From assembly GCA_029785685.1 (NCBI GenBank), contig JAFLZE010000001.1:100172-164171 (forward strand): 64,000 nucleotides of DNA, read 5' to 3'. The translations under genes were made by a program, and so were the position numbers. Positions 42,501-49,465 of the stretch are shown piece after piece (position 1 is the first letter of the stretch; each line of letters begins with the position of its first letter). The notes beneath the pieces were generated by a model. That model was not told the DNA's origin and made no database searches. It saw nothing but the letters and a program-made list of their open reading frames with translations. This DNA is from Nitrososphaerota archaeon. Lineage in GTDB: Archaea; Thermoproteota; Nitrososphaeria; Nitrososphaerales; UBA183.

Positions 42501-42722
42501 GGCAAGCCAGCGGGGGAGACCAAGAACCTCAGGTCCGCGTTGGAGGTCCTGAAGGCCCTGGAGGGCCCTGAGAAGAAACCAGTCGAGCGCAAGCTGTTCA
42601 AGGACGAGCTCGTGAAAGCTAAATTCGCAGACGAAGACGCGGAGAAGATGATAAGGACCATGTTCAGGGAAGGCATGGTATACGAGTCCAAGCCAGGTTA
42701 CATCCGCAGGTTGGGCGCCTAG
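39570..42722 (+). CDS. mcm: Replicative helicase MCM, interrupted by an intein
   Basis: A 1050-residue precursor; without the intein it is 682 residues, normal for archaeal MCM. The N-terminal domain has a zinc site (CPSGH and CELCG) near residues 145-170 and the beta-hairpin region. The AAA+ domain has Walker A GDPG/TGKSELL, split by the intein, Walker B IAAIDEFEKM, sensor 1 AACNPVLGRYN and the Arg finger in LTRFDIIFVF. A winged-helix domain ends the protein. It is the motor of DNA unwinding. GTG start directly follows the gins23 stop. Splicing is needed for ATPase activity. Confidence 0.97.
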   Translation: MATLTSGKLSEQFEDFLKSVVDRDGAPLYRSKISQLIATEGKSLVVDFGDLLRYNNDLANRVLMEPDSSLASFKIAAFETMRSENALYADRVKRELTVRLRSLPDLVPLRRVDTSYIDHMLAVSGMVVRTSELRPMMTEAAWVCPSGHLTYQEQDDLVLKRPPKCELCGEARNFELNKKHCKFIDFQVLRIQELPEELPPGQLPQFFDVNVEGDIVNMARPGDRVVLTGVVRAVPDYTLGQVRTRLFRSQVDCNHVEVRGKEPDQVLVTKEDEELIRKIASAPDAYENLVNSIAPVIMGHLQEKEAILLLLAGGSATKLPDGTKLRGDINALFVGDPGCLVADERVALGNGAIAKIGEIGSSHLQPIELQVLTGEGGGRRAWAKKFHHYQGQPTMEIVTESGKSIRGTFNHPLLVVGSDDGTPFSKWKRLDELKVGDRIAAATYIPCTITDNIPTGFRVFQPRLGPKFKGRLPAYVDEDLAGYLGYLLGDGFVDRCSAVATISEDEIDLLPKLEGMITRLFAVTPRLTRRRRADRNVRMTDLYLNSECIAANLAFLRVKRVPNLILRSGNKAVASFLRWLFEADGTVLSKGRGRRAVGLKAKDIELLRDVQVLLLRWGIHSRIVGNALLIRRGEDLVKYAEHVGFVSKKKTSKLERLAKEAKIFGRVHKQMSERVVAVIPRPAADVYDIEVPQGHRFIANGLVSHNTGKSELLKFASQVAPRGLYASGRGTTAAGLSAAVIREKNVLMLEAGVVVLADLGIAAIDEFEKMKPEDRTALHEMMEQQTVTIAKGGIYATLNARTAILAACNPVLGRYNPFQNLIENIGTLPIPLLTRFDIIFVFRDQPTPADDEKLANHILSVHARRSYTTPPPIEFSLLKKYLTFAKRISPTLTKAAMDRIREFYLDLRRASGTEDSIPPTLRTLEALIRISTARARVLLRDEVTEEDALAAIGLMNRMVEDILTDAATKKTDFGIQLGKPAGETKNLRSALEVLKALEGPEKKPVERKLFKDELVKAKFADEDAEKMIRTMFREGMVYESKPGYIRRLGA
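40584..41687 (+). other. MCM intein with LAGLIDADG homing endonuclease
   Basis: A 368-residue intein (precursor residues 339-706) sits between GDPG and TGKS of the Walker A loop. Block A starts with Cys1 (CLVADERVALGNG), block B has GTFNHPLLV with the catalytic His, block F reads VYDIEVPQGHRFIA and block G ends VSHN followed by Thr+1. Two endonuclease motifs are present: LAGYLGYLLGDGF near residue 479 and FLRWLFEADGTVL near residue 577. All splicing residues look intact, so it should be active. Homing endonuclease activity is likely because both acidic catalytic positions are kept. Confidence 0.95.
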
Positions 42723-42817
42723 AATGGGAGCGCGGGACTTGGGCGACCGCTGGAAGGGCCGGAGCGCCTTGAGCCTGACCTGCCCGGCATCCAGAAGGTA
42801 GGTGGGCATTCCTGAAG

Positions 42818-44956
42818 GTGGACGAGATAAAGGCGCCAGAGGAACTAATCCAGTTCGTGAAGGACAAAGGCATCACCGAGCTCTATCCGCCCCAGGAACA
42901 GGCAATACGAGCGGGGCTGCTCGAAGGAAAGAGCCTGGTAGTGTCGTCCCCCACCGCCTCCGGGAAGACCTTGCTCGCTCTGATGTCTGCGTACTTCAGG
43001 GCGAAGCTGGAGAGAAAGAAGGTGGTGTACCTTGCCCCCCTGAGGGCGCTAGCTTCAGAGAAATACGCCGAGTTCTCCGAGCTGACCAGGTTCGGCATAC
43101 GCACAGCCATCTCGACCGGGGACTACGACTCGAGCGGCGAGACCCTCGGCAAAGCCGATGTCATAGTACTCACCAACGAGCGGTTCGACTCTGTGATGAG
43201 GCACAGGGTGTCCTGGGTCAATTCGGTTGGGCTGTTCGTCGCCGACGAGGTGCACCTAGCAGGGAACGACAGGCGGGGGCCCACCCTGGAGATGATCCTT
43301 ACGAAGGTAGTCCACCTCGGCCTGGACGCGCAGCTCCTGGCCCTGTCTGCAACGGTCAGCAACGTGAAATCGGTCGCGGAATGGCTTCACGCCACCCCAG
43401 TGGAACTCGACTGGAGGCCTGTCCCCCTCAAAGAGGGCGTCTACGACTACGGAAGAGTCGTGTTCACCGATGGCGAAGAGGTGCAGATCCCCAGGTCCAC
43501 CTATGGTTCTCCCATCGACGTCGCCATGGACACTTTGAAAGAAGGTGGCCAGGCGCTGGTCTTCGCCAGCACCAGGAGGAGGGCGGTGAGCCTTGCCACC
43601 AGGTCGGCGGAGTTGACCCACAGACGCCTGACCCCGGACGAGAAGAGGGCAGCGTCCGAAGCATCACGACGGATACTGGGGTCAGGTGAAGAGACGAGCT
43701 TGAGCCGGCTCCTCGCTGAAGTGGTGGCGAAGGGGAGCGCGTTCCACCACGCGGGACTCGAGCCTGAGCACAGGCGAATCGTGGAAGACTACTACAGAGC
43801 CAGGGCAATCAAACTCCTCGCAGCGACCCCGACCCTCGCGGCGGGGGTCAACCTCCCAGCGCGGCGGGTTGTGATAGCCGACATGACCCGCTACGACGCA
43901 GAGAGAGGCGGAAACTCGGAGATTTCGGTCCTAGAGTACAGGCAGATGGCCGGCAGGGCCGGGAGACCCCAGTACGACGACCACGGGGAGACGGTGATGG
44001 TCCCGCCCCCCTCGCAGACTGCCGCAAGCTTCCTGGAGCACTACACGAAGGAGCCGCCCGAGCCGATAAAGTCCAGGCTGTCGGACGAGGCATCGATGCG
44101 GTCGCATACCCTGGCCACCATAGCCACAGGGAGGGGCCTCTCGAAAGGGGACCTCGACAGCCTCTTCAGGGAGACTCTGCTGGCCAGGGAGGCCGGCCAG
44201 GCGGAGGTCTCGAAGCTGACCGAGAAGGCTCTCGGCTACCTTCTCTCCGAAAGGCTGCTCGAGCCCCATGGCGGGCTATTCTATGCGACGGATTTCGGGA
44301 CTAGGGTGTCCGTCCTCTACATAGACCCGGCCACCGCCGTCCTATTCAGGGACGCGGTGAGGCGCACTGAGCCCGGGAGGGACTACACTGCCGGCTTATT
44401 GCATCTGGTCGCCTCAGCGCCTGACTTCGAGCCGAAGTTCCCGTTGAGAAGCAAGGACTATGAGCAGGCCATGGCATTCATGGAAGAGCATGCTTTCGAG
44501 ATGCTGGCCAAGCACACGACGAGGGAGTTCTCAGACTATGACAGGGCCCTCCAGGACGTGAGGAGCGTCATGGCGCTCCATGGATGGATAGACGAATGGA
44601 GAGAGGAGCAACTCCTGACCAGGTTGGGGGTAGAGCCGGGCGACATGCACAGGGCTGTCGACAACGCAGACTGGCTCCTCCACGCGCTGGGGGAGCTTTG
44701 CAAGCTGTTCAAACTGCCTGACATGGTGAAGCAGTCGGACATCCTGCGGAGGAGGGTGGTGAGCGGCGTCGGAAGGGAGCTGGTGGAGCTCACTACGGTC
44801 AGTGGGATCGGAAGGGTGAGGGCGCGCGCGCTGTACTCGGCTGGATTCAGGACCATTGAGGACCTAGACGAGGCGCCTGCAGAGAGGCTCGCCGCGGTCG
44901 ACAAGGTAGGGGCGGCGGTTGCCAGGAAGATCAAAGAGCAGGTGAAGAGTCGCTGA
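42818..44956 (+). CDS. Ski2-type DNA helicase Hel308
   Basis: A 712-residue superfamily 2 helicase: Q-motif-like PPQEQAIRAGL, Walker A SSPTASGKTLLALMS, DEVH box ADEVHLAG, motif III ALSATVSN, motif VI EYRQMAGRAGRPQYD. The winged-helix and ratchet domains follow, and a C-terminal helix-hairpin-helix region (SGIGRVRARALYSAGF) ends the protein. Hel308 unwinds lagging strands at stalled forks. It lies 95 nt downstream of mcm and is co-directional with gins23-mcm, so it may be part of the same replication cluster. GTG 42818 is the start. Confidence 0.94.
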   Translation: MDEIKAPEELIQFVKDKGITELYPPQEQAIRAGLLEGKSLVVSSPTASGKTLLALMSAYFRAKLERKKVVYLAPLRALASEKYAEFSELTRFGIRTAISTGDYDSSGETLGKADVIVLTNERFDSVMRHRVSWVNSVGLFVADEVHLAGNDRRGPTLEMILTKVVHLGLDAQLLALSATVSNVKSVAEWLHATPVELDWRPVPLKEGVYDYGRVVFTDGEEVQIPRSTYGSPIDVAMDTLKEGGQALVFASTRRRAVSLATRSAELTHRRLTPDEKRAASEASRRILGSGEETSLSRLLAEVVAKGSAFHHAGLEPEHRRIVEDYYRARAIKLLAATPTLAAGVNLPARRVVIADMTRYDAERGGNSEISVLEYRQMAGRAGRPQYDDHGETVMVPPPSQTAASFLEHYTKEPPEPIKSRLSDEASMRSHTLATIATGRGLSKGDLDSLFRETLLAREAGQAEVSKLTEKALGYLLSERLLEPHGGLFYATDFGTRVSVLYIDPATAVLFRDAVRRTEPGRDYTAGLLHLVASAPDFEPKFPLRSKDYEQAMAFMEEHAFEMLAKHTTREFSDYDRALQDVRSVMALHGWIDEWREEQLLTRLGVEPGDMHRAVDNADWLLHALGELCKLFKLPDMVKQSDILRRRVVSGVGRELVELTTVSGIGRVRARALYSAGFRTIEDLDEAPAERLAAVDKVGAAVARKIKEQVKSR

Positions 44957-45012
44957 GCTTAGACGGCCTGGAAAGAGCCGCCCACGAGCTGGCGGGGCGC
45001 GTCCGGGCCGCG

Positions 45013-45723
45013 GTGGAAAGTTCAGTCGGGGGGGAGGAGAAGGTGGCGGTCGCATTCTCTGGAGGGCTGGACAGCTCAGTAGTGGCGACGTGTGCGGCGG
45101 CCGATGCCCAGGTGATTGCGTGCACAGCCTACGCAGACGGCGCGGGGGACTCGGCACGCGCCCGCAGGGCAGCCGACGCCTTGGGGGTGGAGCTCGTGGT
45201 CACCCGTCTCACCCCTGAGACAGTGGCGCGAGAAATCGCCGGAATCGACCTCCCCTTCGAGGCTACCCTCATGGACCGGAGCCTCTGGTGCCTGTACTCC
45301 ATCGTCTCTCAGAGCGCGAGAGAAGCAGGGGCGCGGCTGATTCTCCTGGGCCAACTGGCAGACGAGTTGTTCGGCGGCTATGCGAAGTACTACGCCGCGA
45401 TGGGCGGTCGGGGGGCGGACGTCGTCGCATCGATGATGGAGGCCGATGTGGAGGAGTACTTCCGTAGGGGGAGGATTAGAGACATGAAAGCTTGTTCCAG
45501 GTGGGTTGAACCGAGGCTCCCCTTCGAACAGCTAGTCGGATATGCCGCGACGATCCCGATGTCCCTCAAGATGAGGGACGGTGTCAGGAAGGCGGTCCTG
45601 AGGAGGGCGGCGGTGGAACTCGGCGTCCCCGAGACGATAGCCTGGGAGCCCAAGAAGGCGGCCCAGTACAGCTCTGGAGTCCAGAAGCTGGTGGCCAATG
45701 CACCTTTTAACAGCCCCGAATGA
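45013..45723 (+). CDS. Asparagine synthase-like PP-loop ATP pyrophosphatase
   Basis: A 236-residue protein holding only the synthetase half of asparagine synthases: PP-loop VAVAFSGGLDSSVVA, LILLGQLADELFGGYAKYY and the C-terminal KAVLRRAAVELGVPE block. The glutaminase domain is missing, so it cannot use glutamine alone. It may use ammonia or adenylate a different substrate. The coding-like sequence continues upstream of GTG 45013 (LERAAHELAGRVRAAV) back to the Hel308 stop with no standard start codon, so the true start may be a non-standard codon near 44953. It follows Hel308 closely. Confidence 0.8.
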   Translation: MESSVGGEEKVAVAFSGGLDSSVVATCAAADAQVIACTAYADGAGDSARARRAADALGVELVVTRLTPETVAREIAGIDLPFEATLMDRSLWCLYSIVSQSAREAGARLILLGQLADELFGGYAKYYAAMGGRGADVVASMMEADVEEYFRRGRIRDMKACSRWVEPRLPFEQLVGYAATIPMSLKMRDGVRKAVLRRAAVELGVPETIAWEPKKAAQYSSGVQKLVANAPFNSPE

Positions 45724-45732
45724 AGGGAGCCC

Positions 45733-45996
45733 ATGATACCTTCGCCGCAACCAAAGGGGAGACTCGTCGGATTCAAGCCCTTGCAAGAGAGGTTCAGCTA
45801 CTACGCCCTGGACGATGGGACGGTGCTCGGGATAAAGCCGGCCATGGTGAAAGTATACAGGCTCCAGAACCCGGACAACACCCTCGCTACATCCCCTGAC
45901 GGGACCCCGGCGTACTTCTATACGACCCAGAACATAACGCAGGTGCTCACCCCCGCCGAATACAAGTCCCTGAAGGGCGACGACCTGACCGAATGA
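45733..45996 (+). CDS. Small conserved-looking hypothetical protein
   Basis: An 87-residue protein with MIPSPQPKGRLVGFKPLQER at the start, a beta-rich middle (YYALDDGTVLGIKPAMVKVY) and a C-terminal TPAEYKSLKGDDL helix. No known domain is recognised. It overlaps the following methyltransferase gene by 4 nt (ATGA) and follows the PP-loop gene by 9 nt, so it sits inside an operon and is very likely translated. Confidence 0.72.
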   Translation: MIPSPQPKGRLVGFKPLQERFSYYALDDGTVLGIKPAMVKVYRLQNPDNTLATSPDGTPAYFYTTQNITQVLTPAEYKSLKGDDLTE

Positions 45997-46601
45997 GCAG
46001 GGAGCCGTATCTCGCTTCAGAAGACTCTGCACTCCTGAAGGCAGCGTTGACTGCCTACTCGGGGGATAGTTGCCTGGAGATAGGGGCGGGGAACGGGGGG
46101 AACCTCATTGAACTGGCCAAAAGATTCAGGACGGTGGTAGGAACAGACCTGGTCAGACCCTCCATGACAGACTGGAGGCGGGAGGCAGACTTCGTCCTCA
46201 CGGACGGAGCGGCGTGCCTTCGCAGCTCTTGTTTCGACCTGGTGGCTTTCAACCCCCCCTATCTTGAGGGGGATGAGACTGGTGACATCGCGGTCGAAGG
46301 AGGACGTCTGCTGGAAGTCCCCAAGGCCTTTCTGTCTGAAGCCTTCCGCGCGGTGAGCCGGACTGGGAGGGTAGTTTTCCTCGTCAACGATGACATAAAC
46401 ATAGAGGAAGTGAAGGCGACGTGCGAAGAAAGAGGCTTCGGGCTCCGGCTGCTAACCTCACGCAGGGTGTTCTTTGAAGTGCTTTCAGTGTACGAGGCGG
46501 CCGCAATGAGTCAGGGAATTGGTTTGGACGAGGGTTCCCAAGCTCGGATGCAAGGGCATGGGGCGGGGACCGCCTCCCACATAGGTGAATGCGCTGCCTA
46601 A
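45993..46601 (+). CDS. HemK/PrmC-like protein glutamine methyltransferase
   Basis: A 202-residue SAM methyltransferase with motif I CLEIGAGNGGNL near residue 29 and the signature FNPPYLEGDE near residue 88. This NPPY form with the short N-terminus fits the archaeal/eukaryotic Mtq2 branch, which methylates the Gln of the GGQ motif in release factor aRF1. The last 35 residues (SQGIGLDEGSQARMQGHG...) look non-conserved. It overlaps the small hypothetical gene upstream by 4 nt. Confidence 0.88.
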   Translation: MSREPYLASEDSALLKAALTAYSGDSCLEIGAGNGGNLIELAKRFRTVVGTDLVRPSMTDWRREADFVLTDGAACLRSSCFDLVAFNPPYLEGDETGDIAVEGGRLLEVPKAFLSEAFRAVSRTGRVVFLVNDDINIEEVKATCEERGFGLRLLTSRRVFFEVLSVYEAAAMSQGIGLDEGSQARMQGHGAGTASHIGECAA

Positions 46602-46630
46602 TTTGTTAGGGGAGCCGTTCATAAGGGAGT

Positions 46631-46650
46631 GATTTCCACTTCTGGAAATC
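46631..46650. promoter_or_regulatory. Inverted repeat upstream of the Bat-like regulator gene
   Basis: GATTTCCA and TGGAAATC are perfect 8-nt arms separated by 4 nt, 11 nt upstream of the TATA-like box at 46662-46670. The position is typical of an archaeal activator or autoregulatory site. Confidence 0.6.
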
Positions 46651-46661
46651 GTCTTTCCGGG

Positions 46662-46670
46662 TTAAATATA
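46662..46670 (+). promoter_or_regulatory. TATA-like box of the Bat-like regulator gene
   Basis: ttaaatata is centred about 31 nt upstream of ATG 46697 and is a strong TATA match. Confidence 0.65.
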
Positions 46671-46696
46671 TGTGCGATACCCTAACCTGTTAAGCG

Positions 46697-47341
46697 ATGC
46701 TGAGACAAATAACAATCCAGGTGAGGACGGAGAATAAGCTACAGGACGTGGCGAAAGCCAACGGGGTCAAACTCAGCGTTGTAGACTGCAAGCCGTTCAA
46801 CAGGACAGGGATGTCGCTCCTCCTAGAGCTAAAGGGAAATCCCAAGAGCGTCCGCTCAGCTGTGGCGGAGATTCGCAAGGCCGAGGGAGTAAGGCAGGCG
46901 GTAGAAGGCGAGATGGAAGGCGACTCTGTCCCGCTCTTGGTAGTCCTGTCCCGGCCGGCGATATGCAGGGCGTCGAACGACGCCGCCATAGTCTGCCTCG
47001 AGTGCCCGTTGAACTCTGAGTCTCAACCCGCCTCGTGGAAGCTCATAGTCAGGAAGACCAGCGATTTCAGACAGGTGCTGTCTAGCCTTGAGAAGGAAGG
47101 AGTAGAGGCGAAGATTGAAGACGTCGCCCCGCTCGAAAGGAAGGCCACACTGACAGACAGGCAGAAGGAGATCATGTCCACGGCTGTGGCGAAGGGATAC
47201 TTCGAGTTCCCGAGGAGGATCAGCCTTACTGGTCTGAGCGAGATGGTAGGCGTGAAGCCCTCGACGCTCAGCGAGATTCTGAGGAGCGCAGAACGTAGGA
47301 TAATGTCGAACGCCCTGAACGTCCCGCTTCAGGAAGAGTAG
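46697..47341 (+). CDS. HTH_10 (Bat-like) transcription regulator
   Basis: A 214-residue protein. The C-terminal 55 residues are the bacterio-opsin-activator type HTH: LTDRQKEIMSTAVAKGYFEF, then PRRISLTGLSEMVGVKPSTL. The N-terminal 150 residues form a predicted alpha/beta sensor region without a recognised ligand motif; they include two Cys (RPAICRASN, IVCLECPL). A perfect inverted repeat lies just upstream of its TATA-like box, suggesting autoregulation. Its target genes are not evident, but the CLC channel gene follows downstream on the same strand. Confidence 0.87.
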   Translation: MLRQITIQVRTENKLQDVAKANGVKLSVVDCKPFNRTGMSLLLELKGNPKSVRSAVAEIRKAEGVRQAVEGEMEGDSVPLLVVLSRPAICRASNDAAIVCLECPLNSESQPASWKLIVRKTSDFRQVLSSLEKEGVEAKIEDVAPLERKATLTDRQKEIMSTAVAKGYFEFPRRISLTGLSEMVGVKPSTLSEILRSAERRIMSNALNVPLQEE

Positions 47342-47438
47342 AGGCACCAGCGTGCGGGCCATGGCGCCTGTTATGGTCATGCTACGCGTCATCTGCGAAA
47401 CCTTTTGAGGCGCCACTCGACAGTTTAGCTCTCATATT

Positions 47439-49268
47439 TTGAGCAGCCCGACATTGAGAACGCGGGTAAACCGCGTCATTCAGCAAGGGTACCTCGCGAA
47501 GTGGGTAACGGTCGGCCTGCTGATAGGCGTCGTCGCCGGGGCTGGTGCGGTCGGCTTCTACCTGGCCATCCAGGCAGTGAACAACTACCTCCTTGGCGGA
47601 ATAACAGGGTTCTTCCCCCCCAACCCCGCGGGCGAAGGAGCAGCCCCGATATCGGTCCACCCAGACTACCTGCTGATACCGGTGGCGACGGTGATAGGCG
47701 GGCTAGTCGCGGGGTTCCTTGTCTACCGCTTCGCCCCCGAGGCCGAAGGGCATGGGACGGACGAGGCCATAGCGGCCTTCCATCGACACGACGGGAATAT
47801 CCGCAGGAGAATCCCGCTGGTCAAGGCACTGGCGTCGGCGTTCACGATAGGTTCTGGGGGGAGCGGAGGAAGGGAAGGTCCGACCGCCCAGATCGCTGCG
47901 GGCTTCGGCTCCTTCATCGGAGACATCCTGAAGCTACCCGTGAAAGATCGGCGCATCGCCGTAGCGGTCGGGATTGGAGCCGGAATTGGGGCCATCTTCA
48001 AGTCACCGTTCGGCGGTGCCATCCTGTCTGGGGAGATACTTTACAGCGGTGGAGACTTTGAAGTGGAGGCGCTAATCCCGTCATTTATCGCGTCCCCCAT
48101 AGGGTATATCATATTCGCCTCCTACACCGGGTTCACCCCCATCTTCGGAAGCGGGCTCTCCTACTCATTCACAGAACCCAGGAACCTACTCATCTACGCG
48201 GCCCTCGGCATCGTATGCGGGCTCGTAGGAAGGCTGCACACTACTACGTTCTACTCCGTGAAGAGCCTCTTCGCAAGAATGCCCTTCACGAAGTATCTCA
48301 GGCCCGTGGTGGGCGCCGCGGTCGCCGGGGTAATCGGAATCTTCTTCCCACAGGTGCTGGGGCTGGGATACGGATTCCTTCAAATCCTGATCAACGGCAA
48401 CAGCGTCAGCGGACTGGCGCTGGAGAACTTCACAAACCTGGCCATTCCGCTGTTTGCATTCCTGGTGGCGGTCGTCTTCTTGAAGATCGTGGCCACCGCG
48501 TTCACGGTAGGATCTGGCGGCAGTGCGGGGGTGTTTGCGCCCTCTCTGGTGATAGGAGGGTTCGTGGGAGCCGCGTTCTGGATGGCAGTCAACACGCTCC
48601 TCCCCGGATGGATACCGATCCCGGCACCGCTGGTCGTAGTGGGAATGATGGCGCTATTCGGCGGGGTGGGACGCGTCCCCATAGCGGTGATGCTCATGGT
48701 GAGCGAGATGACGGGGTCCCTCAACCTCTTGGCTCCATCCATGGTCGCTGTGGTTGCGGCCTATTTCGTCACCACCCCCAGGTACACCATCTACAGGAGC
48801 CAGGTCTCCAAACGCTCCGACTCTCCCGCCCACCGAGGCGAGTATAACGTTCCGTTGCTCACCAAGATATTCGTCTCTGACGCCATGAACCAATCCGTGT
48901 TCACGCTCTCGCCCAGCGACTCGGTAGGCGCGGCGTACCAGGTGGTAGTCGGGAAGGGATACAGAGGAATCCCCATCGTTGAAGGCGAGAAACTGGTGGG
49001 CATCGTGACGATGAGCGACCTGCTGAGGATACCGCGTGAAAGGATGGACACCACGCCACTGAAGGAGGTGATGACCCAGAATGTCCTCGCCGCGCACATC
49101 GACGACACCGCACTCACAACCCTCGAGACTATGACCAACAATGGGATTGGCCGCCTCCCGGTGATTACTATAGAGTCGGGCAAGTTGGTCGGGATCATCA
49201 CGAGGACTGACATCATAAGGGCGTATGAGAGGTCGCTGGATCTCCTTTCGAAGTCAGACCCGACTTAG
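47439..49268 (+). CDS. CLC-type chloride channel/antiporter with two CBS domains
   Basis: A 609-residue membrane protein. About residues 20-450 form the CLC core: selectivity segments GSGGSGGREGPTAQ with the gating Glu, GIGAIFKSPFGGAILSGEIL with an internal Glu, and GSGGSAGVFAPSLVIGG. Residues 475-605 form two CBS domains (SVFTLSPSDSVGAAYQVVVG, GIGRLPVITIESGKL), which bind nucleotides and regulate the transporter. The internal proton-pathway Glu suggests a chloride/proton antiporter and not a channel, but that needs alignment. The start is TTG 47439. Confidence 0.93.
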   Translation: MSSPTLRTRVNRVIQQGYLAKWVTVGLLIGVVAGAGAVGFYLAIQAVNNYLLGGITGFFPPNPAGEGAAPISVHPDYLLIPVATVIGGLVAGFLVYRFAPEAEGHGTDEAIAAFHRHDGNIRRRIPLVKALASAFTIGSGGSGGREGPTAQIAAGFGSFIGDILKLPVKDRRIAVAVGIGAGIGAIFKSPFGGAILSGEILYSGGDFEVEALIPSFIASPIGYIIFASYTGFTPIFGSGLSYSFTEPRNLLIYAALGIVCGLVGRLHTTTFYSVKSLFARMPFTKYLRPVVGAAVAGVIGIFFPQVLGLGYGFLQILINGNSVSGLALENFTNLAIPLFAFLVAVVFLKIVATAFTVGSGGSAGVFAPSLVIGGFVGAAFWMAVNTLLPGWIPIPAPLVVVGMMALFGGVGRVPIAVMLMVSEMTGSLNLLAPSMVAVVAAYFVTTPRYTIYRSQVSKRSDSPAHRGEYNVPLLTKIFVSDAMNQSVFTLSPSDSVGAAYQVVVGKGYRGIPIVEGEKLVGIVTMSDLLRIPRERMDTTPLKEVMTQNVLAAHIDDTALTTLETMTNNGIGRLPVITIESGKLVGIITRTDIIRAYERSLDLLSKSDPT

Positions 49269-49292
49269 GCTGCGAAGGGACCCTTGCATGAG

Positions 49293-49435
49293 CGGGCCCG
49301 GTGGGATTCGAACCCATGGTCTCCGAGGCTGACGCCTCTTCAGCTCCGAAGGCTGACGCCTTAATCCGTGTTTGGGGCAACCATGGATATCCCTATCCAC
49401 GTGCTTCCCCTCAGCGGAGTCTAGGCTACGGGCCC
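49293..49435 (-). tRNA. tRNA-Arg(UCG) with insertions in D-loop and variable region
   Basis: On the minus strand the ends GGGCCCG and CGGGCCC pair as a 7-bp acceptor stem, with discriminator G at 49293 and no encoded CCA. D-stem GCCT/AGGC, anticodon stem TCAGC/GCTGA, loop CTTCGGA (anticodon TCG at 49347-49349) and T-loop TTCGAAT are clear. The gene is 143 nt long, about 68 too many. Around 51 nt (about 49368-49418) interrupt the D-loop and fold into nested hairpins, and about 17 nt (about 49323-49339) with a GAGGC-GTCA-GCCTC hairpin interrupt the variable loop. Removing both leaves a normal 75-nt tRNA. T-stem base 49-65 is mismatched. Confidence 0.88.
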
Positions 49436-49454
49436 ACAGGGGCGGGCCGACGCC

Positions 49455-49465
49455 AGCTAATTAAG
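49455..49465 (-). promoter_or_regulatory. TATA-like box of the tRNA-Arg gene
   Basis: On the minus strand the sequence cttaattagct lies 20-30 nt upstream of the tRNA 5' end and overlaps the end of the mtnA coding region. Confidence 0.55.
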
